Made by a program: the position numbers and the translations under genes. This document shows positions 54,448 through 61,519 of a DNA stretch of 61,519 nucleotides, in pieces. The stretch comes from a virus. The stretch covers positions 1 through 61,519 of IMG/VR virus record IMGVR_UViG_3300032213_001563, one strand, 5' to 3'. A model generated the notes under the pieces. The model saw only the letters and a list, made by a program, of their open reading frames with translations, was not told where the DNA came from and ran no database searches. The first letter of the stretch is position 1. Each line of letters begins with the position of its first letter.

Positions 54448-56232
54448 ATGAAGACAGCGGCGATTGACTTTGAGACTTACTACGACTCAACATACGGCAT
54501 CACAATCCAGGGCACGAGGAACTACATCTTCGACTCGCGGTTCGACGCCTACATGGTGACGATAAAAACAGATACCGGCATCGAGTATGCTGGTCCCCCA
54601 GCAGACTTTGACTGGAAGCAGATTAGCGGAGACGGGTGGCAATGGCTACACCACAACGCGAGCTTTGACGAACTGGTGATCGAACGCCTGCGCAAGGATG
54701 GCATCGTCCCAGCAGACGCGATACCAGAGGTGACTCACTGCACAGCGGATCTCTGCGCATACCTGGGAGGTCCGAGAAACCTAGCAGGCGCGTCCAAGTT
54801 CTTCCTCAACGAGGAGGTATCAAAGGAAACCCGATCAGCCATGCTTGGCCAGAAATGGGAAAGCATGACCGAAGAGTTCCGCAAAGAAGTTACCATATAC
54901 GCAATGCGGGACGCTTCTCTGACCCTCTTGCTGTGGCAGAAACTAGGCGACCAATGGCCTGATAACGAACGACTTCTGTCAAGACATACGCGCAGGATCG
55001 CATGGGACGGTATCCCGATCGACGTGGAAGAGCTCGACAAATCCATCCCAGAGCTCGAACGCCGTAATTGGGAAGCAGGAACCCGCCTACCATGGTACCA
55101 TGAAGGCGAAGAGAAACCACTCAGCCCTAAAGCACTGGCCGAACAATGCCGCAAAGTAGGCATCGAGCCTCCACCAAGCCTAGCAAAGGACTCCGCAGAC
55201 TGCGCAGCATGGGAAGATAAGTATGGAGATGACTACCCATGGGTAGCCGCGATGCGGGAATACCGCAGAACTAACACATTGCTGGAGCGTCTCAAGGCTA
55301 TGAGAGCCCGAGTGACCCCAGCACGCGACATGAACTACGGATTGCTCTACTTTGGGGCGTCAGTGACGGGTCGATGGTCAGGAGCAGACGGCGTCAACGT
55401 GCAGAACCTGCCGTCAAAGCCAATGTTCGGGGTAGATTTCCGCAGTTTGCTGAAGGCTCCTCCAGGATATGTCTTCATCAACGCGGACTTGAGCCAGATC
55501 GAACCACGTTGCCTAGCGTGGTTGGCTGGAAATGAGGAACTTCTGCAGAAACTTCGGGATGGGATGGCGATTTACGAAGCCCACGCCCGAACATCTATGG
55601 GTTGGACGGGTGGAAAGCTCAAGAACGAGGATTCACACCTCTATGCGCTCGCGAAAGCCCGCGTTTTGTCGCTGGGTTACGGGGCTGGAGCGGATCAATT
55701 CGTGGTAATGGCAGCCAACTACGGCATCAAGCTCACTAATTCGGAGGCAGAATCCGTTATTGCAGCATTCCGAGCCAGCGAACCACTTATCTGTGGGCGC
55801 AGCGGGGTCTGGAACAACCTGCAAAACGGCATGAATGCCGCCGCCGCGAAGCGGGAAGACTACCATGTAGAGCTTCCATCGGGCCGAGTTCTCCGGTTTT
55901 TGCGCCCTAGCCGACTAGGAGGCTTGACAGCCGAGACCGTAACCGGTCGTGGAGTTACTCGAAGGAAGTGGTGGGGAGGTAGCCTCGCCCAGAATGTTTG
56001 CCAAGCCACCGCCCGCGACGTGTTCGCGAGCTTTATACCAGTGATCGAGTATGAATTAGGTCTGCCTATTCTGTTCCATGTCCATGACGAACTGACGTGT
56101 CTCGTCAAGGAAGACAAAGCCGAGGATGCGCTGCGCGACCTGCTGCAGGTAATGCGCACACCTCCTTCATTCATGCCCGGCCTGCCCCTAGACGCAGAGG
56201 GCAAGATCGTCACAACCTATCCAAACAAGTAA
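54448..56232 (+). CDS. Family A DNA polymerase with 3'-5' exonuclease domain
   Basis: In this 594-aa protein the exonuclease motifs are AIDFETYY (DFET at 7-10), HHNASFDE (69-75) and YAMRDASLT (D155). Polymerase motifs are TGRWSG (307-312), motif A NADLSQIEPR (347-354), the O-helix region LAKARVLSLGYGAG (401-414) and motif C FHVHDEL (543-549). Compact, without a 5'-3' exonuclease domain, it belongs to the phage-type PolA that works with VapE-like primase-helicases. It should replicate the phage genome. The next gene starts 1 nt after its stop. Confidence 0.9.
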   Translation: MKTAAIDFETYYDSTYGITIQGTRNYIFDSRFDAYMVTIKTDTGIEYAGPPADFDWKQISGDGWQWLHHNASFDELVIERLRKDGIVPADAIPEVTHCTADLCAYLGGPRNLAGASKFFLNEEVSKETRSAMLGQKWESMTEEFRKEVTIYAMRDASLTLLLWQKLGDQWPDNERLLSRHTRRIAWDGIPIDVEELDKSIPELERRNWEAGTRLPWYHEGEEKPLSPKALAEQCRKVGIEPPPSLAKDSADCAAWEDKYGDDYPWVAAMREYRRTNTLLERLKAMRARVTPARDMNYGLLYFGASVTGRWSGADGVNVQNLPSKPMFGVDFRSLLKAPPGYVFINADLSQIEPRCLAWLAGNEELLQKLRDGMAIYEAHARTSMGWTGGKLKNEDSHLYALAKARVLSLGYGAGADQFVVMAANYGIKLTNSEAESVIAAFRASEPLICGRSGVWNNLQNGMNAAAAKREDYHVELPSGRVLRFLRPSRLGGLTAETVTGRGVTRRKWWGGSLAQNVCQATARDVFASFIPVIEYELGLPILFHVHDELTCLVKEDKAEDALRDLLQVMRTPPSFMPGLPLDAEGKIVTTYPNK

Positions 56233-56233
56233 T

Positions 56234-58414
56234 ATGACACGCTATTTTTCCCTCCCAAACTTGGCCGGAACCGACGTCAGGCTCGAAGAGCCCGCCGAAT
56301 GGCCGCCAGAACTAGAAGGATCGCTATCCTTCCCATCCAAGGAAGACTTCCGCTCGTGGTGCGTCCAGCCCACGACAGACCACATCTTCTACAGCCTAGC
56401 CGAAGGCGTATCCCCGCGCATCCGCGTCAACATCCATGAGAACCCCGCGCATGTGCTGCACGGATTCGTGGCCGATTACGACGGGGCGGGGATCGTTGTC
56501 AGCGAATTGGTCGAACGCTGCAAGAAGCTGTCCGAGCGTATCCGCCCGACATGGGTAACGGAGACCTACTCCAACAAAGCCCGCGTTATCTGGGAGTTCG
56601 CCGAACCGGTACAACTCACCGGAGACCGCAAGCTCGACGACAAGTTCATCCGAAACCTTGGCAAGGAGCTAAAGGTCGAAACATTAGCCCCAGGACTAGA
56701 CGAGGCTAGCTACGATACTAAGATGTATTGGGAGTTTGGCCGCGCATGGCACCAAATCGGCGGCAAGGTTGACCGGGAGCTGACATTCGCCAACTGGCTC
56801 AAGGTCATCGAGAAGATGAAAACCGAGGGCACCGATCGCGGAGACTCCGTAATCCCGATCGACGTAGTCGCCGCCGCGCTGGAAAAGCGGTACCCAACCT
56901 TCAAAGCAAGATGGGTCGGCGACTTCATCCCTGGAGCACGCGGCCCGCTATTCTGGATTGACGACGGTATCGAGCGCAGCGGTTGCGTTGTCACCGACAT
57001 CGGCGTCAGAGCCTTCTCAACCAGATCAGCCAAGGGACTCCTGACATGGGCAGACCTCCTCGGCATGGAGTTCGTCAAGGAATACCAGGAAAAGCGCCTA
57101 TCGTCAGCCGCCGGAGAGACCTACTATGACACGAGCTCCGGCACCTACTGCCTCTACGTGAGCAACGAATGGCGGCGCTACTCGAAGGAAGACCTGCTGA
57201 TGCGGCTAAAAGTGGCCGGAATCAGCCATCGCCTGAAGAATGGCAAGACGGCAACCGAAGCGGAGCAGGTTCTCACCCTGATCCAGGAAACCCGCCGCGT
57301 TGACGGACAGGGTCCGTTCCTGTTCAACGAGAACTCCGTGGTCAACTTCAACGGCTACAAGATGCTGAACACAGCCTGCGTAAATGGCGTCATGCGCCCC
57401 GCCGCAGACGGCAGCCCCAGCAAATGGCCATGGCTACACCAGTTCTTCGAGAACGTATTCGACCCCGTAATCCAAGACGGATGCCACCCAAGGGAGTTCT
57501 TCTTCGCATGGCTGCAGCGTTTCTGGCGTTCGGGACTGAACTGCGAGCCACGCCTGGGACAGCTAGCCGTCCTAGCCGGGAAGCCCAGCAGAGGCAAAAG
57601 CTTCCTCGGTATCGCCGTCCTACGTAAGATCATGGGCGGCGCGGTGGACGCCAGCAACTACCTACTGGAAGGCAAGGGATTCAACCGCGAGCTGGGGGCG
57701 AGCCCGATCTGGAACGTGGACGACTCAAAATCCACGGCGAACTTCAATGACCACAAGCGGTTCTCGGAGATGCTCAAGAAGCACGCCGCCTCCCCGGAAC
57801 TGGTGTTCCACCCGAAATACATGGACGCAATCACTCTGCCGTGGTTCGGGCGGATCTTCATTACCTGCAACGATGACAGCGACTCGCTATCCATACTGCC
57901 AACCCTAGACGGCTCCATCCTCGACAAGCTGCACTTGTTCCGCTGCCACCCAACATGGAAGGCGGAGTTCGGCACGCTCAAGGAAAACGACGAGATGCTG
58001 TCCAGGGAGCTTCCGCACTTCCTGGCATGGCTGGACGCATGGGAAGCCCCAGAAGGCGTTATGGACGCCAAAAACCCGCGTTACGGGGTCGTCAGCTATC
58101 ATCACCCTGCCTTGGTGGAAAGCGCGCGGGATAGCTCTCCTGACCACCGTTTCGTCGAAATCCTCGAAGCATGGCGGGTATCCATGATGGATATGCACGT
58201 CAAAGGCAAGCCGACGATCTGGATTGGCTCCTGCACAGACCTCCTCCGGGCGGTCAACTCAGACGCCAGCCTCGCACCCCTGATGCGGAGCTACACTCCA
58301 GTTTCCGTCGGACGCATCCTAGCCAAGATCAAAGAATACTACACTCCGCTAGTTCGGACGACAAAGGTGGGAGGCATATCGCGCTACACCATCGACTACT
58401 CTCTGACGCTCTAG
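56234..58414 (+). CDS. VapE/D5-like primase-helicase
   Basis: This 726-aa protein has an N-terminal half that looks like an AEP-type primase domain with VADYDG (80-84; D81 and D83 as metal ligands) and TYSNKARVIWEFAEPV. The C-terminal half is a superfamily 3-type helicase: Walker A LAGKPSRGKSF (447-457), Walker B-like IWNVDDSK (492-499), sensor IFITCNDD (541-548). These proteins prime and unwind DNA in phage modules with PolA and DUF2800 nucleases, matching the neighbours here. A strong terminator follows. Confidence 0.8.
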   Translation: MTRYFSLPNLAGTDVRLEEPAEWPPELEGSLSFPSKEDFRSWCVQPTTDHIFYSLAEGVSPRIRVNIHENPAHVLHGFVADYDGAGIVVSELVERCKKLSERIRPTWVTETYSNKARVIWEFAEPVQLTGDRKLDDKFIRNLGKELKVETLAPGLDEASYDTKMYWEFGRAWHQIGGKVDRELTFANWLKVIEKMKTEGTDRGDSVIPIDVVAAALEKRYPTFKARWVGDFIPGARGPLFWIDDGIERSGCVVTDIGVRAFSTRSAKGLLTWADLLGMEFVKEYQEKRLSSAAGETYYDTSSGTYCLYVSNEWRRYSKEDLLMRLKVAGISHRLKNGKTATEAEQVLTLIQETRRVDGQGPFLFNENSVVNFNGYKMLNTACVNGVMRPAADGSPSKWPWLHQFFENVFDPVIQDGCHPREFFFAWLQRFWRSGLNCEPRLGQLAVLAGKPSRGKSFLGIAVLRKIMGGAVDASNYLLEGKGFNRELGASPIWNVDDSKSTANFNDHKRFSEMLKKHAASPELVFHPKYMDAITLPWFGRIFITCNDDSDSLSILPTLDGSILDKLHLFRCHPTWKAEFGTLKENDEMLSRELPHFLAWLDAWEAPEGVMDAKNPRYGVVSYHHPALVESARDSSPDHRFVEILEAWRVSMMDMHVKGKPTIWIGSCTDLLRAVNSDASLAPLMRSYTPVSVGRILAKIKEYYTPLVRTTKVGGISRYTIDYSLTL

Positions 58415-58446
58415 TCAAGCGCCAGCCCCAGGGATCGCCGCTCCCA

Positions 58447-58485
58447 CCCCATGTTCCTTGCGTAGAGGAGCATGGGGTTTATTGT
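58447..58485 (+). terminator. Terminator after the primase-helicase
   Basis: Stem of 13 pairs (CCCCATGTTCCTT with GAGGAGCATGGGG, two G-T pairs), loop GCGTA, followed by TTTATTGT. It contains an ATG at 58472 that would be a poor start for the next gene. Confidence 0.75.
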
Positions 58486-58492
58486 GTTCAGC

Positions 58493-58981
58493 ATGAGCAG
58501 TAGAGGCCGACCACCAACCAGACCCTGCGAGCAATGCTCGAAACCCTTTAGCCCTCCAGCAAGGAGGCCGACCACCCGATACTGTGGAGTCTGCCGAGGC
58601 AAACGGGAGCGAGCCTCAAAGTCAGGATGTATTGAAGATAAGGCAAGGATAATGATCGCGAAAACTAAGAATCGAGCAAAGAACAATAATCTGCCGTTCG
58701 AGATCGACGCGCTCTGGATCGTCATGCAGTGGTACAAGCAGCACGGAAGGTGCTCGCTGAGCGGCAGGCCCATGACGCTCGCTTTTGGCCCGTGCGGCGT
58801 GAGTCTGGAGCGGATCAACTCAGATAAGGGCTACACGCGGCGCAATACCGTCCTAGTGGCATTGCAGGTCAATTCCATGAAGAGCGACATGAAGCTGCAG
58901 GACTTCTTGGACTGGTGCAGGACCGTGACCGAATACAGCGAATCGAAGGGGGGAGAGCCCCTCGAAAACTTAAATCGTTGA
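58493..58981 (+). CDS. Zinc-finger, HNH/endonuclease VII-like protein
   Basis: The protein is 162 aa from the ATG at 58493; the ATG at 58472 is inside the terminator stem. The N-terminal zinc finger is CEQC...YCGVCRGKR. The second half has RCSLSGRPM, SLERINSDKGYTRRNTVLVA and LQVNSMKSDMKLQDFLDW, the 'C-x-SG...SLDRID-x-x-KGYT-x-x-N' layout of HNH or endonuclease VII-like phage proteins. It lacks a full set of clearly placed catalytic histidines, so activity is uncertain. It may be a structure-specific or homing-type nuclease. Confidence 0.6.
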   Translation: MSSRGRPPTRPCEQCSKPFSPPARRPTTRYCGVCRGKRERASKSGCIEDKARIMIAKTKNRAKNNNLPFEIDALWIVMQWYKQHGRCSLSGRPMTLAFGPCGVSLERINSDKGYTRRNTVLVALQVNSMKSDMKLQDFLDWCRTVTEYSESKGGEPLENLNR

Positions 58982-59054
58982 AACTGAGTCAATTAGCCCT
59001 CAAAAAGAAGGAGATGAGGGGGATGCGGTGGGGTAAAAATGGGTGTCCTACAGT

Positions 59055-59068
59055 CGCAAATCGTTGAT
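59055..59068 (-). repeat. Iteron-like ATCAACGRTTTRCG, copy 1
   Basis: On the minus strand this reads ATCAACGATTTGCG. It shares the 14-base consensus with copies at 59814 and 59903. Confidence 0.6.
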
Positions 59069-59813
59069 CGTGAGCAAACTATGACGATTTAGTAGGGGAG
59101 TGGGGCAGATTTTGAAAAAACAAAAAACTGTCCGGGAATAAACAATCACCAGAAAAAAAAAATATGCCTATATATATATATATCTTTATATTATTAAAGG
59201 TAAGTTAAGTCCTACATCTCCTACTAACACGCGCCAGCCTTTGTCCCAGGCTGATTGCAGCAGGGGGTGGGGGTTGAAAATTGGGGGTATTTTGACCCCT
59301 ACACCCCTACACATTTTGCCCCCTTTTTGCCCCAAAATCGAGGATTGGAGGGTTCTCGGCCCCTGAATCTATTGTGAATAACTCTGTTTTGCGTGGTGAT
59401 CTGCCTCTTGAATCCGCTGTTCAGATGAGCAGTTTAAGCTCATTCGATTGAGCATAACCCCTGCCCTTGATTTTACTACTCAGATGAACTGCTGTTAGCT
59501 TGAACCCCTGCCGCCCTGATGCCCTGGATAGGGTTCCTTGGTTGGTCGATTGACCGGATCAGTGTCCTTTGATCGACGGATCAGTGTCCCTTGCTTGGTG
59601 AATCAGGGATCATTGCTAGATGGATCAGGGATGAAGGGATGAAGGGTTGCAGGGGTGTGACGTGCATACTTCCCGCGCTTTTATATACTGTTCACTTGAC
59701 CAGGACCCTGAAATTTGGGGAATTTCTGCGAACCCCTGACCGTATAAATCGCGGCTCAATCCGGCCCCTGACACCTCTACCCGTGGGGGTGTCCACCTCG
59801 CAACGCGTTGATT

Positions 59814-59827
59814 ATCAACGGTTTACG
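59814..59827 (+). repeat. Iteron-like ATCAACGRTTTRCG, copy 2
   Basis: Reads ATCAACGGTTTACG. The palindrome CAACGCGTTG lies just upstream. Confidence 0.6.
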
Positions 59828-59902
59828 ACGCTCCTGACTATGGCTGGGCACATTGTGATGAAGCTTGACGACTCGGGGAAAGCCCCACCTAAATCATTGG
59901 CA

Positions 59903-59916
59903 ATCAACGATTTACG
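59903..59916 (+). repeat. Iteron-like ATCAACGRTTTRCG, copy 3
   Basis: Reads ATCAACGATTTACG and overlaps the perfect 14-nt palindrome GATTTACGTAAATC. Confidence 0.6.
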
Positions 59917-60038
59917 TAAATCCCTACTAATTTAGTGGAGTATTGGGCAAGTCTGGCAGGTCGATCATATATGATTGAACCCGCGAGGGGCGCTCCTGGA
60001 GTCGCTGTCATAACTCGTTCATTATCAGCGGATTATGG

Positions 60039-60060
60039 CTTAGAAACAAATGGCTCTAAG
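60039..60060 (+). repeat. CTTAGAACC palindrome 10, degenerate
   Basis: Outer arms CTTAGA and TCTAAG are intact but the centre has changed. It is the only copy outside the left 8.4 kb, near the origin-like repeats. Confidence 0.55.
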
Positions 60061-60143
60061 GGCTCGTCAAGGTTTGACGAAAGGCTCGTCAAGGTTTGAC
60101 GAAAGGCTCGTCAAGGTTTGACGAAAGGCTCGTCAAGGTTTGA
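60061..60143 (+). repeat. Four 22-bp direct repeats with internal palindrome
   Basis: Three full and one partial copy of a 22-bp unit whose core is CGTCAAGGTTTGACG (arms CGTCAA and TTGACG). Direct repeats each with dyad symmetry suggest binding by a dimeric replication, partition or repressor protein. Confidence 0.85.
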
Positions 60144-60219
60144 ACCCCTGAACCCCTGAACCCCTGCTACCCTGCTACCTTGAACCATTTCAATCTTAAG
60201 TCACTGTCACTCTATAGGA

Positions 60220-60275
60220 GGGAAGCAGGGAAGCAGGGAAGCAGGGAAGCAGGGAAGCAGGGAAGCAGGGAAGCA
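60220..60275 (+). repeat. Seven GGGAAGCA tandem units
   Basis: Perfect 8-bp tandem repeat, seven units, purine-rich on this strand, directly upstream of promoter-like copy 3. The copy number may vary. Confidence 0.9.
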
Positions 60276-60280
60276 ATCGC

Positions 60281-60311
60281 TCCCTTTCCTAGACAGTCCC
60301 ATGATGAACGC
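60281..60311 (+). promoter_or_regulatory. Promoter-like block, copy 3
   Basis: The 17-mer variant TCCCTTTCCTAGACAGT extends into CCCATGATGAACGC. The whole 31 bp recurs with one change at 60711-60741, before the next gene. A TATAAT lies at 60319-60324, but its distance from TAGACA is too long for a normal promoter. Confidence 0.45.
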
Positions 60312-60369
60312 GCCTCTTTATAATATAGCGCCTCAATCAATCCCACCCCATCCCATCCCATCCCATCCC

Positions 60370-60639
60370 ATGACATCCCATATTGAACCCACCACCGGAG
60401 CAGCCTTCAGCCTCGCCATCAGAAACAGGCGGCAGGCCGTCCAGGCCAGACGCCTACCAGATGGCGTCTCAATACGAGAAATCACGCCCACCTTGGCGTG
60501 GGTCAGCTGCCGGACCTTCGGGGTCTGGGCAAGCGGACGCCGAGCCATTGGCCGGGCGGTTCGGCTCTGCCGTGCTAACGGCGGCGGAAATCAAATTTCC
60601 GCCGCATTGAATGACTGCCGGCTGTGGCCCCGAGACTAA
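60370..60639 (+). CDS. Hairpin-dense small gene, 89 aa
   Basis: From the ATG at 60370 the product starts MTSHIEPTTGAAFSLAIRNR and is basic (RRQAVQARRLPDGVSIREIT). The frame is open to 60301 but that part is CCCAT repeat. The coding sequence contains perfect inverted repeats: AGACGCC/GGCGTCT (60448-60469), CCCAC/GTGGG (60487-60502), GACC/GGTC with a TTCG-type loop (60513-60525) and an 11-bp stem GCGGCGGAAAT/ATTTCCGCCGC with loop CAA (60581-60605). It may be a real protein, a structured RNA or both. A terminator follows. Confidence 0.45.
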   Translation: MTSHIEPTTGAAFSLAIRNRRQAVQARRLPDGVSIREITPTLAWVSCRTFGVWASGRRAIGRAVRLCRANGGGNQISAALNDCRLWPRD

Positions 60640-60659
60640 TCAATCCCTTCCCATCCAAA

Positions 60660-60691
60660 GGCGCGCCCCCTAAAAAGGGCGCGCCTTTTTT
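60660..60691 (+). terminator. Rho-independent terminator, copy 1
   Basis: Stem GGCGCGCCC with GGGCGCGCC around CCTAAAAA, followed by six T. An identical copy closes the next gene at 61316. Confidence 0.9.
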
Positions 60692-60710
60692 GTGGAGAGG
60701 CGGCATCTGC

Positions 60711-60741
60711 CCCCCTTTCCTAGACAGTCCCATGATGAACG
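60711..60741 (+). promoter_or_regulatory. Promoter-like block, copy 4
   Basis: CCCCTTTCCTAGACAGT plus CCCATGATGAACGC, nearly identical to 60281-60311. It lies between terminator copy 1 and the ATG at 60795, so this unit seems to have its own promoter and terminator. Confidence 0.45.
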
Positions 60742-60794
60742 CATTCCCACATTGGAAAGCGGCACCCTAAATCCAAACACTAGACACCCATCCC

Positions 60795-61298
60795 ATGAAA
60801 TCCGAAACATCCATTCCTTCATCCAACAAAAATCTTATCGCCTTCCTGAAGGCGGTGGAAACGTACAGCAAGTCAGCCTCTAGCTTCCGGGCGAAAGTCC
60901 GGGACATCGTCGCCTCCCTCCAGTTGGAGGGCTTCAGCAATGACGTTATTAAAACGTCAATGAGGGAGGCGGTAAAGGAAAGCGCTGAGGTAACGCCTCA
61001 GTATCTTAACCGCATCTTTGTCCTATCCGCCGAAAAAGGCGGATGTGGATTTGAAAACGAACGCCAGCGGCCTAGCGGGACAAATCCCGCAAAGAGCAAA
61101 GGCAAGCCAGAGGCAGCTAAGCCAGAGGCAGCTAAGCCTAGAGCTAGCCTTGCTAGCTCTGTCAAAATCACGGATGCGGCTTCATTGTTCGCGGCCCTTA
61201 TTGTGAGCTTCGAGGGGAAGACCTCGAAGATTATGCTTCTCGCTGAGAAGCTAGTTTCTCTGTCTGAGGAGCACATTCAAAAGACAGCCAAGAAGTAA
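60795..61298 (+). CDS. Hairpin-dense gene, 167-aa helical protein
   Basis: The product is helical: FLKAVETYSKSASSFRAKVR, DVIKTSMREAVKESAEVTPQ, a Lys/Pro/Ala repeat (KPEAAKPEAAKPRA) and a C-terminal helix (IMLLAEKLVSLSEEHIQKTA). No family is recognised. The coding DNA is packed with perfect inverted repeats, for example CCGGGC-GAAA-GTCCGG (60887), CCCTCC/GGAGGG (60916), TGACGTT/AACGTCA (60941), ATCCGCC/GGCGGAT (61025), GCGGGA/TCCCGC (61075), AGAGCTAGC/GCTAGCTCT (61140), CTTCGAGG/CCTCGAAG (61208) and GCTTCTC/GAGAAGC (61235). The ATG has the usual leader. The RNA itself may be functional. Confidence 0.6.
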   Translation: MKSETSIPSSNKNLIAFLKAVETYSKSASSFRAKVRDIVASLQLEGFSNDVIKTSMREAVKESAEVTPQYLNRIFVLSAEKGGCGFENERQRPSGTNPAKSKGKPEAAKPEAAKPRASLASSVKITDAASLFAALIVSFEGKTSKIMLLAEKLVSLSEEHIQKTAKK

Positions 61299-61315
61299 GC
61301 CAGCCAGCCAGCCAC

Positions 61316-61347
61316 GGCGCGCCCCCTAAAAAGGGCGCGCCTTTTTT
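61316..61347 (+). terminator. Rho-independent terminator, copy 2
   Basis: Base-for-base repeat of the terminator at 60660-60691 (stem GGCGCGCCC/GGGCGCGCC, loop CCTAAAAA, six T), 18 nt after the stop at 61298. Confidence 0.9.
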
Positions 61348-61368
61348 GTGTAGGCATGGCGCGCCTTG

Positions 61369-61519
61369 CTTTGCCTGCCCTTCGATCTTCCCGCCTCGCC
61401 TGCCCTTCGATCTTCCCGCCTCGCCTGCCCTTCGATCTTCCCGCCTCGCCGCGTCTACGTCTAGAACTTCCTGCCCTCGCCGCGTCTACGTCTAGAACTT
61501 CCTGCCCTCGCCGCGTCTA
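61369..61519. repeat. Right part of the end-spanning tandem array
   Basis: Three copies of a 24-nt unit (core CCTTCGATCTTCCCGCC) are followed by 31-nt units of the left-end type (CGTCTACGTCTAGAACTTCC). The last base and base 1 join to complete another 31-nt unit. The two unit families share the TTCCxGCC and CTCGCC parts and are probably related. Confidence 0.9.

Larger units (their letters stand above)
58982..60369. other. Gene-poor region, candidate replication origin
   Basis: This 1.4 kb has no convincing gene. It holds an AT-rich stretch (59133-59205 with a run of alternating T and A at 59168-59183), three copies of ATCAACGRTTTRCG, a GGATCAGTGTCC direct repeat (59556 and 59578), perfect palindromes CAACGCGTTG and GATTTACGTAAATC, four 22-bp repeats, an ACCCCTG series (60143-60180), seven GGGAAGCA units and a CCCAT series (60341-60380). 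Such a mix is usual for an origin or partition site. The only long frame, 59591-59935, has a TTG start and no support. Confidence 0.5.

Noticed and set aside
53988-56232. A full 2-aminoadenine (Z-genome) pathway
   Set aside because: Only a MazZ-like gene and a PolA are visible. No PurZ-like or DatZ-like protein was found in any frame listed.
58472-58492. ATG at 58472 as the start of the HNH-like gene
   Set aside because: It lies within the terminator stem. The ATG at 58493 follows the hairpin directly.
59591-59935. 114-codon open frame in the origin-like region
   Set aside because: It starts with TTG, has no leader like other genes, is interrupted by iteron and palindrome sequences and gives a composition unlike its neighbours. 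It is probably chance.

Overview
The window looks like the complete genome of a temperate podovirus-like phage. It encodes a large terminase subunit, a portal of about 750 residues, scaffold and capsid proteins, a tail fibre, a lysis cassette, a tyrosine integrase and its own replication genes. I see no sheath, tape-measure or tail-tube gene. Both ends lie inside one tandem-repeat array, and joining the last base to the first continues the repeat without a break, so the molecule is probably circular or circularly permuted. The host is most likely a Gram-negative member of the Verrucomicrobiota or a relative. This rests on the C-terminal style of the integrase, a virion protein built from 'choice-of-anchor D'-like and NHL repeats, a tail fibre with a Sec signal peptide, and A/C-rich leaders instead of Shine-Dalgarno sites. 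It is an inference.

On the circle there are two transcription arms. The plus arm runs from 48.59 kb through the end junction to 13.34 kb. It starts with the integrase, then the replication module: a RuvC-like resolvase, an SNF2 helicase fused to a Cas4/RecB-type nuclease, a candidate ssDNA-binding protein, a dNTP pyrophosphohydrolase, a family A DNA polymerase, a VapE-like primase-helicase and a zinc/HNH-like protein. A 1.4 kb gene-poor region follows with an AT-rich stretch, direct repeats and iteron-like sites, the best origin candidate. Next come two hairpin-dense genes, each closed by the same terminator, and the end array. The left 12 kb carries about 25 small accessory genes, an AAA+/metallopeptidase-like/VWA triad, an anti-defence candidate (Acb2/Tad1-like) and an odd tRNA-Leu-like element.

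The minus arm (48.55 down to 13.34 kb) is the late region: terminase, two glycosyltransferase-like genes, portal, scaffold, capsid, fibre proteins, two holin candidates, nested spanins, endolysin, a 1437-aa adhesin-like protein, tail proteins, then internal virion proteins including a giant of 3897 aa that takes up 19% of the genome. The arms diverge at 48.55-48.59 kb and converge at 13.34 kb.

The most unusual features are non-coding. Ten copies of a 21-22 nt palindrome (arms CTTAGAACCA and TGGTTCTAAG) sit between the stop of one left-arm gene and the start of the next, mostly 27-53 nt before the ATG. Unrelated hairpins hold the same position before two replication genes. The two right-end genes contain a dozen or more short perfect hairpins inside their coding sequence. 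A promoter-like 17-mer occurs four times at the heads of plus-arm units. Functions below come from reading protein sequences without any database search.
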